Source: an uncultured Collinsella sp.
Lineage (GTDB): Bacteria > Actinomycetota > Coriobacteriia > Coriobacteriales > Coriobacteriaceae
Direction of reading: 5' to 3'
Length of the DNA: 64,000 nt
Assembly (NCBI GenBank): GCA_958403205.1
Contig: CATXWM010000002.1
Location: 1 to 64,000, forward strand
The translations under genes were made by a program, and so were the position numbers. The notes beneath the pieces are model-generated. The model was not told where the DNA came from, did no database searches, and was given only the letters and a program-made list of their open reading frames with translations. Below, in pieces: positions 57,702 through 64,000 of the stretch (position 1 is its first letter; every line of letters starts with the position of its first letter).

Positions 57702-59039
57702 ATGCAGTTCGATCAGGTGACAGTTATCGGTGGCGGTCTGGCGGGTTCGGAGTGCGCGATCCAGCTGGCAGATCGCGGTTTTGCCGTAAAGCTGTGCGAG
57801 ATGCGCCCCCAGGTGAGCTCCCCGGCTCACCATACCGATCACCTGGCAGAGCTCGTCTGCTCGAATTCGTTTAAGTCGACCCGTCCGGATTCCGCGGCTG
57901 GTTTGTTGAAGGCCGAGCTTGAGCGCATGGGTTCAGTCCTGCTCGATTGCGCCCATCGCGCGGCTGTTCCCGCCGGCGGTGCCCTGGCGGTCGACCGCGT
58001 CAAGTTTTCCGAGCTTGTCGAGGCCGAGGTTGCCGCTCGTCCCAATATCGAGGTCGTGCACGGCGAGGTCACGCAGATTCCCGAAGGTCACGTGGTCATT
58101 GCCGCGGGCCCGCTGTGTTCACCGGCGCTGAGCGAAGAGGTTATGAAGCTCGTCGGTGGCGATGCCCTGGCATTCTTTGATGCGGCGGCGCCGATCGTCG
58201 ATGCCTCCACGCTCGATATGGACGTGCTGTTCTCGCAGTCGCGCTACGAGGAGCAGGGGGGCGGCGACTATCTCAACGCTCCGCTCAATAAGGAGGAGTA
58301 CGAGGCCTTTATCGAGGCGCTTACCACGGCCGACCGCGTGGTGCTCAAAGACTTTGAGGGCGGCGATCTGTTCCAGGCCTGCCAGCCTGCCGAGGAAGTT
58401 GCGCGCACCGGCAAGGACGCCATTCGCTTTGGCGCCATGAAGCCCGTCGGCCTCACCGACCCGCGTACCGGACGTCGCCCCTGGGCGGCGATTCAGCTGC
58501 GTGCCGAGAACAAGGAGAAGACCGCCTATAACCTGGTGGGCTTCCAGACCAACTTGACCTTTGGCGAGCAGAAGCGCGTCTTCCATATGGTGCCGGGCCT
58601 GGAGAACGCTGAGTTCTTCCGCTACGGTGTCATGCACCGCAATACCTTTGTCGACGCCCCGCATGTGCTCGATGGCACCTTTGCCGTGCCCGGTACCGGT
58701 GTGCGCCTGGCCGGTCAGATCACCGGCACCGAGGGGTACATGGAAGCCGTGGCGACAGGTCTGCTCGCGGCGCTCAACACCTATGCCGAGGCTATCGGTG
58801 CCGCGGGCGTCGAGTTGCCGCGTGTGGGCGCCCTGGGTGCGCTCGTGGGCTATGCGACCGATCCTGCCACCGTGGGCTATCAGCCCATGCATGTCAACTT
58901 TGGCCTGGTGCCGCCACTCGAGGATGGTAAGCGCCGCAGCAAGCGCGACCGCTATCAGGCCTATGCGGACCGTGCGCTCGAGGCCCTCGATGCCTACTTG
59001 GCCACGCGTTCCGACTTGTTTGGAGGCGACCGGTCATAG
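57702..59039 (+). CDS. trmFO: Folate-dependent tRNA (uracil-54-C5)-methyltransferase
   Basis: This flavoprotein makes m5U54 in tRNA with methylene-tetrahydrofolate. The 445-residue product has the FAD motif TVIGGGLAGSECA, CEMRPQ, VCSNSFKS, FGAMKPVGLTDPRTG, and a C-terminal FAD-binding AGQITGTEGYMEA. ATG 57702 is 7 nt after AAAGGTG. It ends inside the start region of xerC. Confidence 0.96.
   Translation: MQFDQVTVIGGGLAGSECAIQLADRGFAVKLCEMRPQVSSPAHHTDHLAELVCSNSFKSTRPDSAAGLLKAELERMGSVLLDCAHRAAVPAGGALAVDRVKFSELVEAEVAARPNIEVVHGEVTQIPEGHVVIAAGPLCSPALSEEVMKLVGGDALAFFDAAAPIVDASTLDMDVLFSQSRYEEQGGGDYLNAPLNKEEYEAFIEALTTADRVVLKDFEGGDLFQACQPAEEVARTGKDAIRFGAMKPVGLTDPRTGRRPWAAIQLRAENKEKTAYNLVGFQTNLTFGEQKRVFHMVPGLENAEFFRYGVMHRNTFVDAPHVLDGTFAVPGTGVRLAGQITGTEGYMEAVATGLLAALNTYAEAIGAAGVELPRVGALGALVGYATDPATVGYQPMHVNFGLVPPLEDGKRRSKRDRYQAYADRALEALDAYLATRSDLFGGDRS
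59022..59026 (+). promoter_or_regulatory. Shine-Dalgarno site positioned for a non-ATG xerC start
   Basis: GGAGG lies inside trmFO, 9 nt before an ATA codon at 59036. No ATG, GTG or TTG occurs in the xerC frame until 59114. Confidence 0.5.
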
Positions 59040-59956
59040 CCTTTGACCTGTACGACACCGTCGACTCTTTTATCGCCTATATCGCACGCGTTGAGGGGCT
59101 TTCTCCCAACACGGTGACGGCCTATGGCTCGAGGCTAGAGCGCTTCGCTGCCTGGTGCGAGCGCGAGGATATCGATGCTTTCGCTGCCGACGTGCGCACC
59201 ATTCGTCGCTATCTTGCCGAGCTTTCGCGTGAGCAGGTGGCTCCCCGAACGCTTGCGGCGCACCTGTCGGCTATTCGATCTCTCTATCGCTGGATGGCTG
59301 CCGAGGGGATTGTTGAGGGCGATGCGGTCTCGGCGATCGCGTCGCCCAAGCTGCCGCGTGACCTGCCGGGCGTCCTTACGACCCAGCAGGTCGAGGCGCT
59401 GCTCAAGACGCCTGATACCTCAACACCCGCGGGACTGCGCGATGCGGCGATGCTCGAGTTGCTCTATGCCTCGGGTGCCCGCATCTCAGAGCTTGCGGCG
59501 CTCAATGTGGAATCCATCTCATGGTCCGAGCGCACGCTGCGCCTGTGGGGCAAGGGAAGCAAGGAGCGCATCGTTCCTCTGTATCGTCGTGCGCTCGATG
59601 TGACGCGTCTCTATATTGAAGAGGGGAGGCCGGAGTTGCTCGCTCGGGCAAAGCGCCGCGACCTCGCTACCGGGCCGCATCCGCTGCTTATATCGGCGCG
59701 CGGCAATCGCATGAGCGCCGCGATGCTCCGGCGGCGGTTCCATACGCTGGCGACGCTCGCCGGCATTCCGGCTGACATCGCCCCGCATGCGATGCGCCAT
59801 ACCTTTGCGACCGACTTGCTCGAGGGCGGTGCGGACCTGCGCTCGGTTCAAGAGCTGCTAGGTCATGCGAGCCTGTCCACGACGCAGATCTACACGCATC
59901 TCACGCCTGATCGGCTTAAGCGGGCTGTGGCTCAAGCCCATCCCCGCGGCGAATAG
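59036..59956 (+). CDS. xerC: Tyrosine recombinase XerC/XerD-like, with an apparent ATA start
   Basis: This site-specific recombinase resolves chromosome dimers. With the upstream codons included it has 306 residues. The N-terminal SAM-like domain covers about 1-100 (DTVDSFIAYIARVEGLSPNTV, LSAIRSLYRWM). The catalytic residues are all present: Arg149 in GARISEL, Lys173 in GKGSKERIVPL, His251/Arg254 in HAMRHTFATD, His277 in LGHASL and Tyr286 in IYTHL. Homology continues upstream of the first GTG (59114) for 26 codons with no stop. A good SD precedes ATA 59036, and CTG at 59048 is the only other near-cognate candidate. Initiation at GTG 59114 would remove the first helix of the core-binding domain. 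XerC versus XerD cannot be settled here. Confidence 0.85.
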   Translation: MAFDLYDTVDSFIAYIARVEGLSPNTVTAYGSRLERFAAWCEREDIDAFAADVRTIRRYLAELSREQVAPRTLAAHLSAIRSLYRWMAAEGIVEGDAVSAIASPKLPRDLPGVLTTQQVEALLKTPDTSTPAGLRDAAMLELLYASGARISELAALNVESISWSERTLRLWGKGSKERIVPLYRRALDVTRLYIEEGRPELLARAKRRDLATGPHPLLISARGNRMSAAMLRRRFHTLATLAGIPADIAPHAMRHTFATDLLEGGADLRSVQELLGHASLSTTQIYTHLTPDRLKRAVAQAHPRGE

Positions 59957-60005
59957 TGGCTGGCACGTCCCGCGCCGCACTCAGGTGTGTGGTTTTGATT
60001 GCGGG

Positions 60006-60034
60006 TTGGCAGGAAGAGGCATTCCTGCTATCAT
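60006..60034 (+). promoter_or_regulatory. Promoter of rpsB-tsf
   Basis: TTGGCA (60006-60011), 17 bp, TATCAT (60029-60034): both one mismatch from consensus. The leader is about 135 nt long and contains CCCGG/CCGGG pairing (60099-60103 with 60121-60125). It could host an S2 autoregulatory structure. Confidence 0.75.
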
Positions 60035-60175
60035 TCATCGGGTTGCTTCACGGCAACATGTTTTTATCACGCACGCGCGGCTACTTCATACCGTGGTGCC
60101 CGGGCTTTGGTAGCACATGTCCGGGTTGGTTTTGGAGGATGACCCCGCGCGGAGGCAAACCACAGGAGGTTTAAC

Positions 60176-60904
60176 ATGGCTACCAAGATTAATATCCGCA
60201 CCCTGCTCGAGGCCGGCTGCCACTTCGGTCACCAGACCCGTCGCTGGAACCCCAAGATGAAGCCGTTCATCTTCGGTGAGCGCAACGGCATCTACATCCT
60301 CGACCTCAAGCAGACCATCCTCGACGCCGACCAGGCCTACACCTTCGTCAAGAACGTCGCCAAGGGTGGCAACGTGCTGTTCGTCGGCACCAAGAAGCAG
60401 GCTCAGGAGGCCGTCAAGAACGCTGCTGAGCGCGCCAACATGCCTTACATCAACCAGCGTTGGCTCGGCGGTATGCTGACCAACTTCGTCACCATCCGCT
60501 CCCGCATCAACCGCATGGAGGAGCTCGAGGCCATGGTCGAGGACGGCCGCATGGCTGTTCTGCCCAAGAAGGAGCAGGCTGTTCTCGGCAAGGAGCTCAC
60601 TAAGCTCCAGACCAACCTCGGTGGCGCCCGCGACATGAAGGGTCTGCCCCAGGCTCTCTTCGTCATCGACACCAAGCGCGAGGAGAACGCCATCAAGGAG
60701 GCCCAGCGCCTGAATATCCCCGTCGTCGCCCTGATCGACACCAACTCCGATCCCGACGAGGTCGAGTACGGCATCCCCTGCAACGATGACGCTATCTCCG
60801 CTGTCACCCTTATGTGCGAGCTCATGGCTGACGCCTGCCTCGCTGGCTCCGGCAAGGAGCAGGTCTCCGAGGCCGAGATGGCCGCTGAGCCCAAGGCCGA
60901 GTAA
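60176..60904 (+). CDS. rpsB: 30S ribosomal protein S2
   Basis: The 242-residue product has LLEAGCHFGHQTRRWNPKM, FVGTKKQAQEAV, NQRWLGGMLTNF and DTNSDPDEV. A Glu/Ala-rich tail ends the chain. Its SD is AGGAGG, 7 nt before ATG. It is co-transcribed with tsf. Confidence 0.98.
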   Translation: MATKINIRTLLEAGCHFGHQTRRWNPKMKPFIFGERNGIYILDLKQTILDADQAYTFVKNVAKGGNVLFVGTKKQAQEAVKNAAERANMPYINQRWLGGMLTNFVTIRSRINRMEELEAMVEDGRMAVLPKKEQAVLGKELTKLQTNLGGARDMKGLPQALFVIDTKREENAIKEAQRLNIPVVALIDTNSDPDEVEYGIPCNDDAISAVTLMCELMADACLAGSGKEQVSEAEMAAEPKAE

Positions 60905-60949
60905 ATCAGTCTTAGTTAATTCTTTTTCATCTCTTTGAAAGGAACCACA

Positions 60950-61819
60950 ATGGCCCAGATTACCGCCGCTATGGTCAAGCAGCTCCGCGAGATGACCGAC
61001 TCCCCGATGATGGAGTGCAAGAAGGCTCTCGTCGAGGCTGACGGCGACATGGACGCCGCTGTCGACGTTCTGCGTAAGAACGGCCTTGCCAAGGCTGCCA
61101 AGAAGGCTGGCCGTGAGACCAACGAGGGCGCTGTCGCCGCGTTCGTCTCCGAGGATGGCAAGACCGGCGCTCTGCTCGAGCTCTCCTGCGAGACCGACTT
61201 CGTTGGCTCTAACGCCAAGTTCACCGGCTTTGCTTCCAAGGTCGCTGAGGTTGTCGCCACCACCGAGCCGGCCGATGTCGATGCTCTGCTCGAGAAGCCG
61301 ATGGGCGAGGAGACCGTATCCTCCGAGCTCACCGAGATGATTCACATCATGGGCGAGAACATGAAGATCTCCCGCTTCGCTGCCCGCAAGGCTGAGAACG
61401 GCGCGCTCGCTTCTTACATCCACATGGGTGGTAAGATCGGCGTCCTCGTCGAGTTTGCCTTCGAGAAGGCTGAGACCGCTCAGGCTGAATCCTTCAAGAC
61501 CTTCGCTCACGACGTTGCCCTTCAGGTTGCCGCCGTCGCCCCGATCTGCGCTACCCGCGATCAGGTTCCGGCCGAGACCGTCGAGCACGAGAAGCAGATC
61601 TACATGGCTCAGGCTGCCGAGTCCGGTAAGCCCGAGGCTATCCAGGAGAAGATGGCTGTCGGCCGTCTGGAGAAGTTCTACAAGCAGTCCGTGCTCACCG
61701 AGCAGGAGTTCATCAAGGACAGCTCCCTCACCATCAAGAAGTACGCTGAGCAGGTCTCCAAGGAGCTCGGCGACACCATTACCGTCGTTGCCTTTGACCG
61801 TCTGGTCCGTGGCGAGTAA
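60950..61819 (+). CDS. tsf: Elongation factor Ts
   Basis: This is the EF-Tu nucleotide exchange factor. The 289-residue product has the N-terminal UBA-like domain (MVKQLREMTDSPMMECKKAL) and the TDFVGSN motif contacting EF-Tu. Two core repeats end with LEKFYKQSVLTEQEFIKD. ATG 60950 has AAAGGAA upstream. Confidence 0.98.
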   Translation: MAQITAAMVKQLREMTDSPMMECKKALVEADGDMDAAVDVLRKNGLAKAAKKAGRETNEGAVAAFVSEDGKTGALLELSCETDFVGSNAKFTGFASKVAEVVATTEPADVDALLEKPMGEETVSSELTEMIHIMGENMKISRFAARKAENGALASYIHMGGKIGVLVEFAFEKAETAQAESFKTFAHDVALQVAAVAPICATRDQVPAETVEHEKQIYMAQAAESGKPEAIQEKMAVGRLEKFYKQSVLTEQEFIKDSSLTIKKYAEQVSKELGDTITVVAFDRLVRGE

Positions 61820-61842
61820 ATAAGCTCTTGTAGCTGGTAATG

Positions 61843-61877
61843 AGCAGGCTGTGGGTTTTACTCACAGCCTGCTTTTT
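61843..61877 (+). terminator. Terminator after tsf
   Basis: AGCAGGCTGTG (61843-61853) pairs with CACAGCCTGCT (61863-61873), followed by TTTT. Confidence 0.92.
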
Positions 61878-61937
61878 CATGGCTCTTCTTAGAGCCTTTG
61901 ATAGAATGTTGAGAGTTCAATCTAAAGGAGGATCGCT

Positions 61938-62660
61938 TTGTCCGACATCCGATATAAACGCGTGCTTCTTAAGCTTTCTGGCGAAGCGCTGATGGGCGAC
62001 GGCCAATATGGCATCGACCCCAAGGTTACCGACCATCTTGCCAAGCAGGTCAAGGAGCTGCTCGCCGTTGGCCATGAGGTCGGCGTCGTTGTCGGCGGCG
62101 GCAATATTTTCCGCGGCATGGCAGGCGCTGCTGGTGGCATGGAGCGTGCTCAGGCCGACTACATGGGCATGCTGGCAACCGTTATGAACGCGCTCGCCCT
62201 GCAGGATGCCTTCGAGCATAACGATGTTCCCTGCCGCGTTATGAGCGCTATCCAGATGAACGAGATCTGCGAGCCCTATATTCGCCGTCGCGCCATCAAC
62301 CACCTTTCCAAGGGCAACGTCGTTATTTTTGCCGCTGGTTCGGGCAATCCGTACTTTACGACCGACACCGCCGCGGCTCTTCGTGCGTGCGAGATCGGCG
62401 CCGAGATTCTGATTAAAGCCACCAAGGTTGACGGCATCTACGATAAGGATCCCGTCAAGTGCGCTGATGCCGTCCGTTTTGACAAGATTACCTATCACGA
62501 GGTTCTCGTCCGCGGTCTGCAGGTTATGGATTCCACGGCTACGGCACTGTGCCAGGACAACCGTATGCCGATTTTGGTCCTCAACATCGATGGCGAGGAC
62601 ACCGTCAAGCGCGCGCTTTCGGGTGAGCCCGTCGGCACGCTCGTCTATCAGGAGGATTAA
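61938..62660 (+). CDS. pyrH: UMP kinase
   Basis: This hexameric amino-acid-kinase-fold enzyme phosphorylates UMP. The 240-residue product has VLLKLSGEALMG, VVGGGNIFRG, FAAGSGNPYFTTDTAAALRA and KATKVDGIYDKDP. TTG 61938 follows AAAGGAGG by 7 nt. The order pyrH-frr-uppS is conserved. Confidence 0.97.
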   Translation: MSDIRYKRVLLKLSGEALMGDGQYGIDPKVTDHLAKQVKELLAVGHEVGVVVGGGNIFRGMAGAAGGMERAQADYMGMLATVMNALALQDAFEHNDVPCRVMSAIQMNEICEPYIRRRAINHLSKGNVVIFAAGSGNPYFTTDTAAALRACEIGAEILIKATKVDGIYDKDPVKCADAVRFDKITYHEVLVRGLQVMDSTATALCQDNRMPILVLNIDGEDTVKRALSGEPVGTLVYQED

Positions 62661-62662
62661 GC

Positions 62663-63199
62663 ATGGCAGAGAACATCACCGCCCACATGGACAAGTCGCT
62701 CGAGTCCCTCAAGCATAACTTCTCCAAGGTTCGTACCGGCCGCGCCAATGCCAACATTCTGTCCGACATCACCGTCGATTATTACGGTGTTCCCACGCCG
62801 GTCACGCAGGTTGCCGCCGTCAAGACCCCCGAGGCCCACATGCTGCTCATTGAGCCGTGGGACAAGGCACTCATCAACGCTATCGTCAAGGCCATCGGCG
62901 CTTCCGATCTGGGTATTACCCCCAACTCCGATGGCACCGTCGTTCGTCTGCCGTTCCCGGCTCCCACCGAGGAGCGCCGTCGCGAGCTCGTCAAGGAGTG
63001 CCGCGAGTACGCCGAGCAGGCCAAGGTGTCTATCCGTAACATCCGTCGCGACTTCAACAACAAGCTCGAGCGCGATGAGGAGCTCACCGAGGACGATGTC
63101 CGTCGCGAGCAGGCTAAGGTCCAGAAGCACACCGATGAGTATGTCGCCAAGGTCGAGGAGCTTCTGAAGGAAAAAGAAGCCGAGGTCATGGAGATCTAA
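62663..63199 (+). CDS. frr: Ribosome recycling factor
   Basis: RRF splits post-termination ribosomes with EF-G. The 178-residue product is slightly shorter than the common 185 because the N-terminus is compact. It has VRTGRANANILSDITVDYYG, LLIEPWDKALI, GVTPNSDG as GITPNSDG, and IRNIRRDFNN. It starts 2 nt after pyrH with AGGAGG overlapping the pyrH end. Confidence 0.97.
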   Translation: MAENITAHMDKSLESLKHNFSKVRTGRANANILSDITVDYYGVPTPVTQVAAVKTPEAHMLLIEPWDKALINAIVKAIGASDLGITPNSDGTVVRLPFPAPTEERRRELVKECREYAEQAKVSIRNIRRDFNNKLERDEELTEDDVRREQAKVQKHTDEYVAKVEELLKEKEAEVMEI

Positions 63200-63200
63200 G

Positions 63201-63995
63201 GTGCAATACGACGAGCATAAACTGGTCGAGTACTTTGCCGACGCCCCTGCGGGCGTCGGTTTTTCCGACCTTGACCTCAATAACATTCCGCACCATATCT
63301 CGTGCATCATGGACGGCAACGGTCGTTGGGCCACGTCGCGCGGTCTTGCACGCACTGAGGGCCACAAGGCGGGTATCGTCTCGCTGCGCGAGATCATTAC
63401 CGCCTGCGTGCGCCTGGGCGTCGACGTGCTTTCGGCCTATGCGTTTTCTACCGAAAACTGGAACCGCCCGCAGCATGAGGTCAACGTCTTGATGCACCTG
63501 TTTGCCAAGACGTTCATCGACGAGTTGCCGCTTCTGAAGCGCGAAAACGTGCGCGTTGTCTTTTTGGGTGATATTTCCGCGCTGCCCAAGAAGACCCGCG
63601 ACGTTTTTGAACGCGGTCTTGCCGAGTGCGCCGATCACACCGGTATGACGCTGGCGCTTGCCGTCAACTACGGCGCGCGTGCCGAGATTACTCGCGCTGT
63701 CCGTCAGATCGCACTCGACGTTGCCGCCGGTAAGATCGACCCTGCCGCAATTGATGACGACATGGTGGCTTCTCACCTCTATACCGCCGGTCTTCCCGAT
63801 CCTGAGCTTGTGATTCGCACCTCTGGTGAGCTGCGCCTTTCGAACTATCTGCTGTGGCAGGTGGCTTATTCCGAGTTCTACGTCACCGATACCTATTGGC
63901 CCGACTTTGATCGTTGGGGCCTTGTCGACGCCATTTTGGCCTATCAGGGCCGTGACCGTAGGTTTGGTGGACTGAGCAAGACCGAGGAGGCTTAA
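63201..63995 (+). CDS. uppS: Isoprenyl transferase, probably undecaprenyl diphosphate synthase
   Basis: The enzyme makes the C55 lipid carrier used for peptidoglycan and the surface glycans encoded at the left of the window. The 264-residue product has HHISCIMDGNGRWA with the catalytic Asp38, GHKAG, SAYAFSTENWNRP, RTSGELRLSNYLLWQ and SEFYVTDTYWPDFD. GTG 63201 is 7 nt after GGAG. Product chain length cannot be read directly. Confidence 0.95.
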   Translation: MQYDEHKLVEYFADAPAGVGFSDLDLNNIPHHISCIMDGNGRWATSRGLARTEGHKAGIVSLREIITACVRLGVDVLSAYAFSTENWNRPQHEVNVLMHLFAKTFIDELPLLKRENVRVVFLGDISALPKKTRDVFERGLAECADHTGMTLALAVNYGARAEITRAVRQIALDVAAGKIDPAAIDDDMVASHLYTAGLPDPELVIRTSGELRLSNYLLWQVAYSEFYVTDTYWPDFDRWGLVDAILAYQGRDRRFGGLSKTEEA

Positions 63996-63997
63996 TC

Positions 63998-64000
63998 GTG
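63998..64000 (+). CDS. Probable first codon of the next gene (likely cdsA), cut by the window end
   Basis: A GTG at the very end is preceded by GAGGAGG within uppS at 7-nt spacing. The gene after uppS is usually cdsA, but no coding sequence is visible here. Confidence 0.3.

Noticed and set aside
1..64000. CRISPR arrays, rRNA operon, replication origin or intact prophage
   Set aside because: No regularly spaced repeats, rRNA-like blocks, DnaA-box clusters or phage structural genes were seen on reading both strands.

Overview
The window looks like a chromosomal segment of a Coriobacteriia actinobacterium, most likely Collinsella or a close relative. I infer this from the G+C-rich core genes, frequent TTG/GTG starts behind strong Shine-Dalgarno (SD) sites, fused AroE-AroK and RmlC-RmlD enzymes, a PPDK/PpsR pair, GlyQ/GlyS and folate-type TrmFO. 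No database search was possible, so genus-level placement is recall-based inference.

Layout. Positions 1-13350 form an accessory cell-surface polysaccharide island of mixed composition. It holds a decayed IS256-type transposase flanked by two copies of a ~124 bp repeat, an AT-rich DUF2142-like membrane protein, a large double-domain glycosyltransferase, and the dTDP-L-rhamnose genes rmlA, rmlB and an rmlC-rmlD fusion. These are followed by a polyprenyl-phosphate-type glycosyltransferase and a Wzm/Wzt (TagGH)-type ABC exporter. The very G+C-rich rml genes are split by an AT-richer two-gene cassette: a DUF4869-like small protein and a P-loop ATPase with a possible TOPRIM-like C-terminus. Its function is unknown, and it is the best candidate here for an undescribed system.

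Positions 13399-22308 hold an aromatic amino acid operon on the minus strand (aroF-tyrA-aroB-aroA-aroC-pheA-aroEK-aroQ), framed by tRNA-Arg(TCT) and tRNA-Arg(CCG). It encodes every step from erythrose-4-phosphate plus PEP to chorismate, plus the prephenate branch enzymes. Its leader carries a terminator-like hairpin overlapping a short ORF with Tyr, Phe and Tyr codons, a plausible attenuator.

Positions 22385-28320 hold a CtpE-like P-type ATPase, a zinc-ribbon membrane protein, a cyclophilin and a TPR membrane protein. Positions 28436-38041 are the elongasome operon (mreB, mreC, mreD, PBP2, rodA) followed by a DUF697-like protein and a radical-SAM pair. Then come rplU-rpmA, obgE-nadD-yqeK-rsfS, dinB (minus), and rpsP-khpA-rimM-trmD-lepB-glyQ-glyS-ppsR. 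These are followed by ppdK, rplS, rnhB, yraN-comM-dprA-trmFO-xerC, rpsB-tsf and pyrH-frr-uppS, with the probable first codon of cdsA at the window edge.

How it works together: the first 13 kb make and export rhamnose-containing surface glycan, and the mre/PBP2/RodA genes build the lateral wall. The right half is conserved translation, ribosome-assembly and DNA-processing housekeeping. No rRNA, CRISPR array, replication origin or intact prophage was seen.
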